Under the pieces are notes generated by a model that ran no database searches, was not told the origin of the DNA, and saw only the letters and a program-made list of their open reading frames with translations. This document shows, in pieces, positions 45,628 through 55,287 of a stretch of 64,000 bases of DNA. The stretch comes from JAMLHH01 sp037189845 (GTDB lineage Bacteria; Bacteroidota; Bacteroidia; Chitinophagales; JADIYW01): contig JBBCIS010000009.1 of the NCBI GenBank assembly GCA_037189845.1, positions 149,941-213,940 of the forward strand, in the 5' to 3' direction. The translations under genes and the position numbers were made by a program. Position 1 is the stretch's first letter. Every line of letters begins with the position of its first letter.

Positions 45628-46527
45628 ATGCAGTTTGGGAAAGTTTCTGACCCGGCCTTAATAGATTTCACTTTGCCTCCTGATCATCCGGGGACAACAC
45701 GGGTTCTGAATACCTCTAAAGTAATTGAGAAACCGGAAATTTATGTCGGTTGCCCCAGATGGAACAGAAATGATTTAAAAGGTTTTTATCCCAAAGGGAT
45801 CAAAGATGAATTGACTTATTACTCCACGCAGTTAAACAGTATAGAACTCAATAGTACATTTTACAATACACCCTCCGCTTATCAGGTAGAAATATGGAAA
45901 AATAAGACTCCGGACAGCTTTAAATTTTCCCCGAAGATTCCCAAGATCATCAGTCACGATAACAGGTTAATGAATGTAAGAGAATTAACCAGACAATTTT
46001 GCGATATAGTAAGTGTATTTGAAGAAAAGCTAGGTACTGTATTTCTCCAATTACACGAGAATTTCTCTCCCAAGGAATTCTATGCTTTACAGACTATGCT
46101 GGAAGAATTTCCCGAAACAATTCCCCTTGCAGTTGAAATCAGAAACGGACAATGGTTTTCTGACAATCATATTTTTGAGAAATATACCTCTTTGCTCGAA
46201 AGGTTAAACATCTCAAATATTATCACAGATACCGCCGGGCGACGCGACCTTCTTCACATGAGGCTGACCAATACTCATGCTTTTGTACGATTTGTCGGAG
46301 CTCGTCATCCGGAATCTGATCTTTCCAGATTGAATGATTGGGCAGAACGCATCCGGCAATGGCACAAAGAAGAACTTGAAAAACTGTATTTTTTTGTCCA
46401 TCAGAATGCAGATACAGAAGCTCCGGAACTGGCTATCCATTTTATCAAAGAGCTGAACCGGACAATGAATTTGAATCTTCATGTTCCGGAAATGACGAAA
46501 GAGGATATTCAGATGACTTTATTTTGA
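45628..46527 (+). CDS. DUF72 family protein
   Basis: 299 residues of the DUF72 (YecE) family, a TIM-barrel-like fold of unknown function. Hallmarks: YVGCPRWNRNDLKGFYP at about 36-52, ELNSTFYNTPS, FKFSPKIPK, a GTVFLQLHENFSP block, PLAVEIRN and the later YFFVHQNADTEAPE. The start MQFGKVSDP lies before the domain. Cytoplasmic; no operon partner. Confidence 0.88.
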   Translation: MQFGKVSDPALIDFTLPPDHPGTTRVLNTSKVIEKPEIYVGCPRWNRNDLKGFYPKGIKDELTYYSTQLNSIELNSTFYNTPSAYQVEIWKNKTPDSFKFSPKIPKIISHDNRLMNVRELTRQFCDIVSVFEEKLGTVFLQLHENFSPKEFYALQTMLEEFPETIPLAVEIRNGQWFSDNHIFEKYTSLLERLNISNIITDTAGRRDLLHMRLTNTHAFVRFVGARHPESDLSRLNDWAERIRQWHKEELEKLYFFVHQNADTEAPELAIHFIKELNRTMNLNLHVPEMTKEDIQMTLF

Positions 46528-46562
46528 TATAGGCTAAAGACCACAGTAACGATAGGGAAAAT

Positions 46563-47318
46563 TTATTCTTCCTGATACGAATAATCTGTGCCTGCAGCAT
46601 TTTCATAAATTGTTATAACTCTGCCGAACTCGTCTTTTTTGTAGGCATAATTGGTATAAAATGCATTGGAACGCACTAATGTCTTAGGTAAATATTTTTG
46701 CGGCGGACCAAATGTATATGGCAGGTATGTAATAATCCTGTCAAACCTCCCCAAAACAGCATCTGTATACAAGGTAGTGATATTGGCTTCGTACTCTTCA
46801 TCCAGATAATATTCATAAGCGCGCACCTCTCCTCTGTAATTACACGATTTTAGTGTGCCATTTTCATTATATACTATCTGATAACAGAGTGAATCACCTG
46901 CATATTTTCCTCCATGGTAGTAACTGGCTACCAGGCGGGAAGCTCCATCATCAAAACCTTCTGAAGAATATTTAAAAGTAGCGACATACATTCCGTCATC
47001 AAATTTCTGGATATACCCTGTGACAGAATCTACTTCCAGTGTTATATTCCACTTCTCTCCGGCGGTACGATTTTCGTAATTTATATACACCCTGTCTTTG
47101 TCATAAGTAATATCACAGGTCAGGCTTTTATCTCTGTCCTTTCCATCTACTCTTGAGAGCAATCCCTGCTCATTATAATAGTACTTCAGATGTGTATTGG
47201 AACCAATAATGGTACTGATATTATAACTCACCACCTTTGGCGGTTCGTTACGATTCTCCTTTTTACATCCCAAAAGGATCAGCAAAGAGAAAAAAATAAA
47301 AAAATTGCGCGTGTTCAT
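46563..47318 (-). CDS. lipoprotein of unknown function
   Basis: 251 residues. Signal peptide with lipobox LLGC followed by a KKENRNEPP tether. The mature part has repeated strand patterns of the YD/Rhs-like type (YYNEQGLLSRVDG, IVYNENGTLKSC, YKKDEFGRVITIYEN), common in Bacteroidota lipoproteins with beta-sheet repeats. Probably outer membrane. Convergent with the DUF72 gene. Confidence 0.75.
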   Translation of the reverse strand: MNTRNFFIFFSLLILLGCKKENRNEPPKVVSYNISTIIGSNTHLKYYYNEQGLLSRVDGKDRDKSLTCDITYDKDRVYINYENRTAGEKWNITLEVDSVTGYIQKFDDGMYVATFKYSSEGFDDGASRLVASYYHGGKYAGDSLCYQIVYNENGTLKSCNYRGEVRAYEYYLDEEYEANITTLYTDAVLGRFDRIITYLPYTFGPPQKYLPKTLVRSNAFYTNYAYKKDEFGRVITIYENAAGTDYSYQEE

Positions 47319-47319
47319 A

Positions 47320-47355
47320 TAAAAAATTAAGGGAGACTATAATAGCCTCCCTTAA
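47320..47355 (-). terminator. terminator of atpD-atpC
   Basis: Stem TTAAGGGAG/CTCCCTTAA followed on the minus strand by TTTTTT, 25 bp after the atpC stop. Confidence 0.85.
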
Positions 47356-47379
47356 ATATACACATTAAGATTTTAACGT

Positions 47380-47622
47380 TTATGCTACACCCTCTGTCAA
47401 AACTGAAATTTTATTGTTGAATACTTCAACGATTCCACTTTTAATATTGAATGTTTGTTTGGTATTGTTGTTTTGAACTTTCACAACACCGTCAGTCAGA
47501 GCAGCAATCAGAGGAGCGTGATTATTGAGGACCTGGAATAATCCATCTAAACCTGGCAACTGCACTGCATCTGCTTCCCCACTAAAAACTTTTCCTTCCG
47601 GAGTTAGAATATCTAATTGCAT
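47380..47622 (-). CDS. atpC: F1F0 ATP synthase epsilon subunit
   Basis: 80 residues, the short epsilon form with only the N-terminal beta-sandwich domain and no long C-terminal helix pair. LDILTPEGKVFSGEADAVQLPG and GLFQVLNNHAPLIAAL are canonical. Part of the central stalk that couples proton flow to ATP synthesis. It follows atpD after 8 bp and is the last gene of the pair. Confidence 0.94.
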   Translation of the reverse strand: MQLDILTPEGKVFSGEADAVQLPGLDGLFQVLNNHAPLIAALTDGVVKVQNNNTKQTFNIKSGIVEVFNNKISVLTEGVA

Positions 47623-47630
47623 GTTCTGAA

Positions 47631-49139
47631 TTATTTAGACTCTGCCAATAATTTTTCACCTTTAGCGATAGCATCATCGATATTACCTACAAGGTTGAAT
47701 GCTGCCTCAGGATACTTATCTACTTTACCGTCCATGATCATTTCGAAACCTACTAAAGTTTCTTCGATAGGAACGAATACACCTTTCAAACCAGTGAATT
47801 GCTCTGCTACGTGGAATGGCTGAGATAAGAATCTTTGTACCCTTCTTGCTCTGTGTACAGTTTGTTTATCTTCTTCAGACAACTCATCCATACCAAGGAT
47901 AGCGATGATATCCTGAAGCTCTTTGTATCTCTGAAGGATCATTTTTACTCTTTGAGCTACTCCGTAGTGACGCTCTCCGATGATATTCGGATCCAGGATT
48001 CTTGAAGTTGAGTCCAATGGGTCAACCGCAGGATAGATACCAAGCTCAGAGATTTTACGGTTCAATACCGTAGTAGCATCCAAGTGGGCAAATGTCGTTG
48101 CAGGAGCCGGGTCAGTCAAGTCATCCGCAGGTACGTAAACCGCCTGTACAGATGTGATAGATCCTCTCTTAGTAGAAGTAATACGCTCTTGCATCAAACC
48201 CATTTCAGTAGCTAATGTAGGTTGGTAACCCACCGCTGATGGCATACGACCTAAAAGTGCAGATACCTCAGAGCCAGCTTGAGTGAAACGGAAGATATTG
48301 TCAACAAAGAATAAGATATCACGACCTTTAGCTTCAGAAGGATCTCCGTCACGGTAGTATTCAGCAATAGAAAGACCGGATAATGCTACACGGGCACGGG
48401 CACCCGGAGGTTCATTCATCTGACCGAATACCAATGTTGCCTGTGATTCACGTAGAGCTGTTTTATCTACTTTAGACAAATCCCAGTCACCTTCTTCCAT
48501 AGCATGTTTGAAATCTTCTCCGTATTTGATTACGTTAGATTCGATCATCTCACGAAGTAAGTCATTACCCTCACGAGTACGCTCACCTACACCTGCGAAT
48601 ACAGACAAACCAGCATAACCTTTTGCGATATTGTTGATCAATTCCATGATCAATACTGTTTTACCTACACCGGCACCACCAAACAAACCGATTTTACCAC
48701 CTTTTGCATAAGGCTCAATCAAGTCGATTACTTTGATACCTGTGAAAAGTACTTCAGTAGAAGTAGCAAGGTCTTCATATCTCGGTGGTTTTCTGTGGAT
48801 TGGTGCTCCGCCTTCTTTGCTCAACTGACCGATACCATCAATAGTATCTCCAATTACGTTGAACAAACGACCTTTAACTTCTTCAGAAGCCGGCATACGG
48901 ATCTGGTCGCCGGTGTCTACTACTTCCATTCCTCTTTTGAGGCCTTCAGTAGCATCCATAGAGATAGTACGTACGCTATCTTCTCCCAAGTGTCTCTGAC
49001 ACTCAAGAACTACTTCAGAACCGTCTTCACGTTTTACAACAAGAGCGTTGAGGATCTCAGGTAATTTTGTGCCTTCTCCTGAGAAAGCAACATCCACTAC
49101 CGGACCGATGATTTGGGTGATTTTGCCTATGTTAGACAT
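47631..49139 (-). CDS. atpD: F1F0 ATP synthase beta subunit
   Basis: 502 residues. Catalytic subunit of F1: Walker A GGAGVGKT at 154-161, GERTREGNDL, and ALSGLSIAEYYRD, with the DELSEEDKQTVHRARRVQRFLSQPF C-terminus. Normal length. A full-consensus promoter lies 33-63 bp upstream. The other ATP synthase genes are not in the window; separation of atpDC from the main atp cluster is known in Bacteroidota. Confidence 0.96.
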   Translation of the reverse strand: MSNIGKITQIIGPVVDVAFSGEGTKLPEILNALVVKREDGSEVVLECQRHLGEDSVRTISMDATEGLKRGMEVVDTGDQIRMPASEEVKGRLFNVIGDTIDGIGQLSKEGGAPIHRKPPRYEDLATSTEVLFTGIKVIDLIEPYAKGGKIGLFGGAGVGKTVLIMELINNIAKGYAGLSVFAGVGERTREGNDLLREMIESNVIKYGEDFKHAMEEGDWDLSKVDKTALRESQATLVFGQMNEPPGARARVALSGLSIAEYYRDGDPSEAKGRDILFFVDNIFRFTQAGSEVSALLGRMPSAVGYQPTLATEMGLMQERITSTKRGSITSVQAVYVPADDLTDPAPATTFAHLDATTVLNRKISELGIYPAVDPLDSTSRILDPNIIGERHYGVAQRVKMILQRYKELQDIIAILGMDELSEEDKQTVHRARRVQRFLSQPFHVAEQFTGLKGVFVPIEETLVGFEMIMDGKVDKYPEAAFNLVGNIDDAIAKGEKLLAESK

Positions 49140-49171
49140 TATTCTTAAGGATTTAGATTTCGAATTTGGCG

Positions 49172-49202
49172 CAAAAATAACCGATATATGCCTTATTTCA
49201 AA
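49172..49202 (-). promoter_or_regulatory. atpD promoter
   Basis: On the minus strand TTTG (49202-49199), 19-nt spacer, TATTTTTG (49179-49172): a full match to the Bacteroidota housekeeping promoter TTTG-N19-TAnnTTTG. Confidence 0.8.
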
Positions 49203-49352
49203 AAAAGAAACAAAAAGTTCTCCACGACTTCTCTAATATCGAAATAATTTAATATTGAGGTAATGTTTATTGCCGAACAATTAGTCATCTCTTAGTAATT
49301 GTCTTTACTGATTCCATTTCTATAATCTCATTCTCCCATCATGAGATTTATT

Positions 49353-49360
49353 TATCTTTG
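49353..49360 (+). promoter_or_regulatory. candidate -7 element for smpB
   Basis: TATCTTTG only 8 bp before the smpB ATG, implying a very short or absent leader. TTC rather than TTG at the -33 position. Confidence 0.5.
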
Positions 49361-49368
49361 CATCCATC

Positions 49369-49848
49369 ATGAGCAAGCAGAATAATGTCCAGAAAATAGA
49401 TATTGTCAACAAAAAAGCTAAATTCAATTACGAATTTATACAGACTTATACTGCCGGAATCCAACTGTTTGGCACTGAAATAAAAGCTATCCGAGAAGGA
49501 AAAATCAACCTGACAGACGGCTTCTGTTATTTCAAAAATGATGAATTATGGATAAAAAACATCCACATCAGTCATTATAAGCAAGGAACTTACAATAATC
49601 ATGAACCGCTGAGACTGAGAAAACTTTTACTGCAAAGAAGAGAACTCAATAAGCTTCAAACTGCTATCAAAGAAAAAGGGCTGACAATTGTACCTTATAA
49701 AGTATTCCTGAGCGACCGAAACTTCATCAAAGTGGAAATAGCGCTTGCAAAAGGTAAAAAGCTGCACGATAAGCGCGAAACACTCAAAGAAAAAGATTCT
49801 AAAAAAGCTATCGCAGCTACTTTAAAAAGCAACAGAAGATACAACTAA
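49369..49848 (+). CDS. smpB: SsrA-binding protein
   Basis: 159 residues. Binds tmRNA and delivers it to stalled ribosomes in trans-translation. Canonical blocks: NKKAKFNYEFIQTYTAGIQLFGTEIKAIREGKINL, NHEPLRLRKLLL, and the basic C-terminal tail KGKKLHDKRETLKEKDSKK. ATG at 49369. The tmRNA gene itself is not seen in this window. Confidence 0.95.
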   Translation: MSKQNNVQKIDIVNKKAKFNYEFIQTYTAGIQLFGTEIKAIREGKINLTDGFCYFKNDELWIKNIHISHYKQGTYNNHEPLRLRKLLLQRRELNKLQTAIKEKGLTIVPYKVFLSDRNFIKVEIALAKGKKLHDKRETLKEKDSKKAIAATLKSNRRYN

Positions 49849-49968
49849 ATCAATTGTTGATGGACGATTGACGATTTCGATTGGTGAACGCGTAAAACAT
49901 CAGCAAATACTGTGAACCATAGTCCGTCACCCGTATTCTCAATACACAATACTCTATACCTGATACTA

Positions 49969-50550
49969 TTATTGAGGATAAAAGAATATTTCTTCGGTCG
50001 TAAATGTAGATTCGCCCGGCTTGATATATCTTCTTTTAAGCTTCAGCTCGTCATTTGCTAATCTGACAATGTCCCACAAGTAACCCGTCTGACTTTCTTC
50101 CTGATAGATAAAGACCTGTTCTCTGCTGGATGTATTACCTACGCCTCCTGAAAAATTCCAGACACCTGTGCTTACATCCTCTCCGGTATCAGTTTTATCA
50201 AAATTATAAATACCGCAACCTTCTCCTGTACCGGTAGTAGTGGAAATATTTCTTGTAGTAGTACTATACACATCTCTGTAGGAACCACTTTTAGAAAATT
50301 CCATGACGATTTTTCTTTTCACATTAGTTTTTAAAGTCTGGGTTCCACAACCATCAATGGTAAAATTTTCTGATTTATCTACCACAATCACTTCTACACC
50401 ATTCAATCTATAGGAATACGCTTCCCAGGTATTAGAGATCCTGTTTTTTCTGGTAGTAAATGACAACAAAGGATCTTCAGGACCCTTTCTACAAGAACTG
50501 AGACTCGATATAGCTATAACTGAGATCAATAAAAACTTTAGATATTTCAT
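49969..50550 (-). CDS. small lipoprotein, lipocalin-like
   Basis: 193 residues. Signal peptide with lipobox LSSC and a short RKGPED tether. The mature part (ISNTWEAYSYRLNGVEV..., KIVMEFSKSGSYRDV, GVWNFSGG, ELKLKRRYI) follows the strand pattern of Bacteroidota lipocalin-like lipoproteins. Function unknown; outer membrane. Confidence 0.75.
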   Translation of the reverse strand: MKYLKFLLISVIAISSLSSCRKGPEDPLLSFTTRKNRISNTWEAYSYRLNGVEVIVVDKSENFTIDGCGTQTLKTNVKRKIVMEFSKSGSYRDVYSTTTRNISTTTGTGEGCGIYNFDKTDTGEDVSTGVWNFSGGVGNTSSREQVFIYQEESQTGYLWDIVRLANDELKLKRRYIKPGESTFTTEEIFFYPQ

Positions 50551-50621
50551 GATTGTTGGCTTTCTTTATTTTTAAATCAGCTTCGGATATACAAACGTAA
50601 ATAAAAACTCTGAATTGTATC

Positions 50622-51269
50622 CTATACAGTCTTTCCTCTTAACATAGGGACAAAACTAAAAGTATCCAGCGTTTCCTGCTCAAATTCAAACTCTGCAACT
50701 CTTTTTATTTTAAGCATCTGCTGCTTTTCCCCTTCTCCGTAAGGGATGATCAGCACACCTCCTACCTTCAGCTGTTTGAGAATAGCTTCAGGTATTTCCG
50801 GTGCAGCAGCAGTAATAATGATTTTATCAAAAGGAGCCAGGTCCGGAATTCCGATAAATCCATCCCCATAAAAGCACCTGATTTTTTTATAGCCTAAAGC
50901 TTTTAAAATAGGTCTGGTTTTATCATATAAAGCCTTTACCCGCTCAATACTATATACCCATGCTCCCATTTCAGCTAAGACTGCCGCCTGATAACCAGAG
51001 CCCGTACCTATTTCCAAAATTTTATCACCTGCCTGTACATCAAGCAGCTGGGTCTGATACGCCACTGTGTACGGATGCGAAATCGTCTGACCCTCTCCTA
51101 TTGGAAAAGCTCTGTCCTCGTATGCTATTTCTACAAAAGCTTTATCCAGAAAAACATGTCTTTTGACCCGACCTATCGCTCCCAGTACCTTTTTATCATG
51201 AATCCCTTTAGATTCTATGATAGCGACCATCTTTTTTCTCAGTCCCTGATGCCTGTGAGATTCTTCCAT
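50622..51269 (-). CDS. pcm: protein-L-isoaspartate O-methyltransferase
   Basis: 215 residues. Repairs isoaspartyl residues in aged proteins by SAM-dependent methylation. RVKRHVFLDKAF, YEDRAFPIGEGQTISHPY and the SAM-binding ILEIGTGSGYQAAVLAEMG are all present, followed by IITAAAPEIPEA and GGVLIIPYG. Full length. Divergent from the phosphohexomutase gene. Confidence 0.93.
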   Translation of the reverse strand: MEESHRHQGLRKKMVAIIESKGIHDKKVLGAIGRVKRHVFLDKAFVEIAYEDRAFPIGEGQTISHPYTVAYQTQLLDVQAGDKILEIGTGSGYQAAVLAEMGAWVYSIERVKALYDKTRPILKALGYKKIRCFYGDGFIGIPDLAPFDKIIITAAAPEIPEAILKQLKVGGVLIIPYGEGEKQQMLKIKRVAEFEFEQETLDTFSFVPMLRGKTV

Positions 51270-51371
51270 AAAACGAAATTCATCAAACCTAAATTCAAAT
51301 TTTTGAAATTTTATCCACAGATTTGCAATACCGTACAGATAAATTAGAAATCGCTAAAAAAAGATAATTAT

Positions 51372-52772
51372 ATGCTGATAAAATTTGGCACCGATGGCTG
51401 GAGAGCAATTATAGGACAAGAATTCACTACTGATAATGTCGCTCGCGTAGCCAAAGCTACTGCTCTATGGTTAAAAAACAATCAATCAGAATTAACTGCC
51501 GTCATCGGACACGACGCTCGTTTTGGAGGCCAGCTCTTCACAGAAGCAGCTGCCAAAGTTTTGGTCGCAGAAGGTATCAAAGTATATATGGCTGATGGAA
51601 TGATTTCTACACCTATGCTTTCGCTGGCTTGTCACAATCTGCAAGCCGGTATAGGAGTCGTCATTACCGCAAGCCACAATCCTCCATCTTACAATGGATA
51701 TAAATTAAAATCTAACTACGGAGGACCTACTTCTCCTGCCGAAATAGCTAAAGTCGAAGCGCTGATTGAGGACAAAGTCACCATTCCATCCACTCCGATA
51801 GAAGAATATATCAAAGCCGGAAAAGTAGAGCTGATTAACATGGAAGACATGTACTACAACCATGTCATCAACAATTTTGATGTAGAGAAAATCAAAACCT
51901 CAGGATTGGTTTTTGGTTACGACGCAATGTATGGAGCCGGTCAGAGAATCGTACCAAGACTTTTACCCGATATTGTTGCCATCCATTGCGATGAAAACCC
52001 GGGATTCAAGGGTACTGCTCCGGAACCACTGCACAAAAACCTTATAGAGTTTTCAAATCTTATCGCTAACTCAACTGACATAGAATTTGGATTTGCCAAT
52101 GACGGTGATGCAGACAGAATAGGTGCATATGACAGCAAAGGCCGTTTTGTGGATTCACATCACATCCTGTTGCTGCTGATTCATTACCTCCACAAATTCA
52201 AGGGAATGAATGGCAAAGTAGTGGTATCATTCACAGTATCCAACAGAGTCAAGAAACTATGTGAGAAATATGGCTTACCATATCAGGTGACACCGGTAGG
52301 ATTCAAATATATCTGTGATATCATGGTAGCTGAAGATGTACTTGTCGGAGGTGAAGAATCAGGCGGTATTGCTGTGAAAGGTCACATTCCGGAAAGAGAC
52401 GGCGTATGGAATGCTTTGGTATTAATGGAATTTATGGCCGTAACAGGTAAATCTATAGATGAGCTCATTCAGGAAATCTATAATATAGTTGGAAGTTTTG
52501 CATTTGAAAGATATGACCTCCACATCACAGAAGAACTCAAACAAAGAATTGTAGCAAAATGTAAATCCGGTGCTTTCACATCATTCGGACCTTATCATAT
52601 CCAGGAAACTGAAGACATCGACGGCTGGAAATATCATCTGGATGAAAATAGCTGGGTCATGATCAGAGCATCCGGAACAGAGCCCGTATTGAGGGTTTAT
52701 TCTGAAAGCAATACACAGGAAGAAGTATTTAAAATCCTGGATACAGTAAAAGAAATTTTACTTCAGCAATGA
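51372..52772 (+). CDS. phosphoglucomutase/phosphomannomutase family protein
   Basis: 466 residues of the alpha-D-phosphohexomutase superfamily, which moves phosphate between the 1- and 6-positions of hexoses. FGTDGWRAI opens the protein, the phosphoserine is Ser101 in ITASHNPPSYNGYK, the metal loop is FANDGDADR, the sugar loop GGEESGG, and the phosphate-binding RASGTEPVLRVY closes it. Which sugar is used (glucose, mannose or glucosamine phosphate) cannot be told by eye. Its stop overlaps the next start by 4 bp. Confidence 0.92.
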   Translation: MLIKFGTDGWRAIIGQEFTTDNVARVAKATALWLKNNQSELTAVIGHDARFGGQLFTEAAAKVLVAEGIKVYMADGMISTPMLSLACHNLQAGIGVVITASHNPPSYNGYKLKSNYGGPTSPAEIAKVEALIEDKVTIPSTPIEEYIKAGKVELINMEDMYYNHVINNFDVEKIKTSGLVFGYDAMYGAGQRIVPRLLPDIVAIHCDENPGFKGTAPEPLHKNLIEFSNLIANSTDIEFGFANDGDADRIGAYDSKGRFVDSHHILLLLIHYLHKFKGMNGKVVVSFTVSNRVKKLCEKYGLPYQVTPVGFKYICDIMVAEDVLVGGEESGGIAVKGHIPERDGVWNALVLMEFMAVTGKSIDELIQEIYNIVGSFAFERYDLHITEELKQRIVAKCKSGAFTSFGPYHIQETEDIDGWKYHLDENSWVMIRASGTEPVLRVYSESNTQEEVFKILDTVKEILLQQ

Positions 52773-53893
52773 GAAAACTCTTAGGTATTTTCTGGCTGCT
52801 TTGCATTTCACATATCGTCATTGCTCAGGACATTGACAGTATTACTGTGGAAGAAATCAGCAACATCATTGTAGAAGAGCCGTCAGAAAGTGATGCTGCT
52901 TTTATTTTTGAAGATAGCACAATCGACCTAAGACCTACCATTTCCCGCAGAAAATATGCAAAAGAAATAGGTGTAAAATTTATACATCCGTACAAATTCT
53001 TTGAAAACTCTCAGGAATTTAATCTGCCCCGCACACTAACCATGAGCATAGGCATAGGTGCTATATACACTGCTGCCAATGCATGGTGGAGTGCCGCATG
53101 GTATTCGCAATATGACCGCGGAGGGTTCAGGTTTTTCAACGACAATGGAGAATGGCTGCAGACAGACAAAGCTGCCCATATTTTCAATGCCTACTTCATT
53201 TCCCGGTGGTCGCACAATCTTTATCGCTGGGGAGGAGTACATGAGAAACACACTCCATGGATCGGCATGCTGATTGGTAATCTCTGGCAATTGTCCATAG
53301 AGGTCAATGACGGATTTTCTCCCAAATGGGGATTTTCACTCGGAGATCTGGCAGCCAATTTTACAGGTTCGGCCGTTTTCGGTATCCAGCAGTATCTGTG
53401 GAGAGATCAGAAATTCTATATCAAAATATCTGCAACCCCCGAAAAATACCCTGACGAATTAAGGTACAGGACCGACCACCTCTACGGAACCTCTCTCGGA
53501 GAGTTGATTCTAAAAGACTACAACGCCATGACATTCTGGCTCAATGCCAGCCCGGGTGCATTCATTAAAAATTCTGAGAGCAAATTTCCCAAGTGGCTCA
53601 GCGTTTCTTTCGGCTACGGAGGTACGGGCATGTACGGTGGTTTCGAAAACAAATGGTGCGCCAACAAAGATAAGGAGTTCGGAGAATGCCCTCCGGATGA
53701 GATCATAGACAGAAGCGATATTCCCCGCGTCCGCCAATACTACATCTCTGCCGATATTGACTTTTCCAAAATCCCTACCAACAAACCTGCACTCAAGACT
53801 TTTCTGGAGCTGATCAATATCATCAAAGTACCTTTCCCTGCGCTGGAATTCAGATCTGACGGCAAAGTACGCTGGAACTGGTATCAGTTTTAG
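52769..53893 (+). CDS. DUF2279 exported/outer-membrane protein
   Basis: 374 residues with a signal peptide (ending ISHIVIAQ). The middle carries the YfiM/DUF2279 pattern: QTDKAAHIFNAYFISRW, IGNLWQLSIEVNDGFSPKWGFSLGDLAANFTGS. The expected location is the outer membrane or periplasm; function unknown. Start codon overlaps the mutase stop (ATGA), so it is translationally coupled to it. Confidence 0.82.
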   Translation: MRKLLGIFWLLCISHIVIAQDIDSITVEEISNIIVEEPSESDAAFIFEDSTIDLRPTISRRKYAKEIGVKFIHPYKFFENSQEFNLPRTLTMSIGIGAIYTAANAWWSAAWYSQYDRGGFRFFNDNGEWLQTDKAAHIFNAYFISRWSHNLYRWGGVHEKHTPWIGMLIGNLWQLSIEVNDGFSPKWGFSLGDLAANFTGSAVFGIQQYLWRDQKFYIKISATPEKYPDELRYRTDHLYGTSLGELILKDYNAMTFWLNASPGAFIKNSESKFPKWLSVSFGYGGTGMYGGFENKWCANKDKEFGECPPDEIIDRSDIPRVRQYYISADIDFSKIPTNKPALKTFLELINIIKVPFPALEFRSDGKVRWNWYQF

Positions 53894-54117
53894 TAATCAG
53901 TTTTTTATTAAATGAAAATGATGGGGCTGTCCCGCTCCTCCACTATCGTTGCAGACCGCGTCGGGCTATCGACATGTATCTTTGCTCCGTTACACTCCGC
54001 AAAGGATATAGTCTCTATCCCTCAGCCGGAAAAGCATTGTAATCTGCTTGAAATCATTCTGAAAGAATCAATTTCTTATCAATTGCTCTATTTGCTTCAA
54101 TTGTAATTGCACTTTGC

Positions 54118-54810
54118 CTATTGCTTACTGCTGATTGGTGATTTCCTAGCTACCTGTACATAATAATCGAAAATTCTCCCTGGTGTTTTAAGTAAAGTCT
54201 GTTCTATCACAAAACCTCTGTTAGTCAGAAAATCCTCATATTCCTTCAGATCATACTGGTGCGGATGCAATACATCGCCCGGAAGCGCTTTGAATATCTT
54301 CTTTAAAAATCCCGAACGGTGTGCATCAATGGAAACTACCAGATAGCCACCATCTTTCACTGCAGCACATAGCTTATCGTATGCCAGATGAATATCTGAT
54401 ACATGATTGATAGCATTGAGACAAAAAACCACATCAAACTGCTCAGACGATAAAGATTCTATAGCATTCGTTTCAAATCTCACATTCGGATAACTTTCCG
54501 GCCGGAAATGCGGCAATCCCTTATATGCATCTAGTAAAGGATCCACCGCTTTTACCTGATAGTCATCCAAAGCTATAAATACGCCTGCAGGGCCACACCC
54601 GGCATCTAAAACTTTACTATCTGACAGAATATTTAAAGTATTTAATTCACTGATTAATTGCTGCCAGTAATCTTTCTTCCATACCAGATAAGTTCCCGGA
54701 TCTTTATCAGCCAGATAACGCTTCCACCATTTGACTTCCAGAAATTGAGCGACCTGCCAGCGAATACTTTTTTTCACAATAGAAAGATAAATAGAAAATA
54801 TCTTCTGCAA
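54118..54810 (-). CDS. class I SAM-dependent methyltransferase
   Basis: 230 residues with the SAM motif VLDAGCGPAGVFIAL and the acidic ribose-contact KAVDPLLD. FDVVFCLNAINHVSDIHLAYDKL and GGYLVVSIDAHR follow as in methyltransferase type 11/12 proteins. Its substrate is unknown. An N-terminal helix (IFSIYLSIVKKSIRWQVAQFLE) precedes the domain. It starts just upstream of the oppositely transcribed RNase P RNA. Confidence 0.85.
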   Translation of the reverse strand: MQKIFSIYLSIVKKSIRWQVAQFLEVKWWKRYLADKDPGTYLVWKKDYWQQLISELNTLNILSDSKVLDAGCGPAGVFIALDDYQVKAVDPLLDAYKGLPHFRPESYPNVRFETNAIESLSSEQFDVVFCLNAINHVSDIHLAYDKLCAAVKDGGYLVVSIDAHRSGFLKKIFKALPGDVLHPHQYDLKEYEDFLTNRGFVIEQTLLKTPGRIFDYYVQVARKSPISSKQ

Positions 54811-54822
54811 ACTATTATTCCA

Positions 54823-54830
54823 TAACTTTG
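54823..54830 (+). promoter_or_regulatory. -7 element of the RNase P RNA gene
   Basis: TAACTTTG (TAnnTTTG) lies directly before the first pairing nucleotides of the RNA at 54834, the right spacing for a start there. No TTG at -33. Confidence 0.6.
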
Positions 54831-54833
54831 TAC

Positions 54834-55177
54834 AGCAAGCCGTATCGTCGCCTGTTCATTACGAACAAGAGGAAAGTCCGGGCAGCACAGGGCAACCCGC
54901 CACCTAACAGGTGGGGTGTATCTGGCAACAGCTGCATACGGAAAGTGCAACAGAGAATATACCTGTGAAAATCCCCTGAGGAACAGTATATAGTAATATA
55001 TATTGATGGAAAACCCCGGGTGCTGAAAGGTCAAATAAACCCCGCGAATGGCTTTGCCCGAGCCACTCCCCGGAGCGCAGGGAGGGTAGATCGATAGAGC
55101 TGATTTGCGAGAGTCAGCCCAGATAAATGACGATAATTGTACTCAGTACAAGACAGAACCCGGCTTACAGGCTTGCA
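54834..55177 (+). ncRNA. rnpB: RNase P RNA, bacterial type A
   Basis: The catalytic RNA that removes 5' leaders from tRNA precursors. The conserved 5' core GAGGAAAGTCCGGGC starts at about 54870; the 3' core reads GACAGAACCCGGCTTA at about 55152-55167. The ends pair as helix P1 (GCAAGCC near 54835 with GGCTTGC at 55170). Length about 344 nt is normal for type A. A -7 element sits just upstream and a hairpin terminator just downstream. Confidence 0.94.
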
Positions 55178-55186
55178 CTTTTATAT

Positions 55187-55220
55187 AAAAAGGCTGTGAC
55201 ACGGATATCACAGCCTTTTT
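55187..55220 (+). terminator. rnpB terminator
   Basis: Stem AGGCTGTGA/TCACAGCCT followed by TTTTT, 10 nt past the RNA. The A run on its left arm may also let it serve the HU gene from the other side. Confidence 0.85.
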
Positions 55221-55287
55221 GTATTCTGGTATTATCTGCACAATATTTTCCATTTAAGGAATGTACAGATAAATCTGATTTTACCAA

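Noticed and set aside
54774..55034. 86-residue open frame on the minus strand
   Set aside because: Lies antisense to the RNase P RNA.
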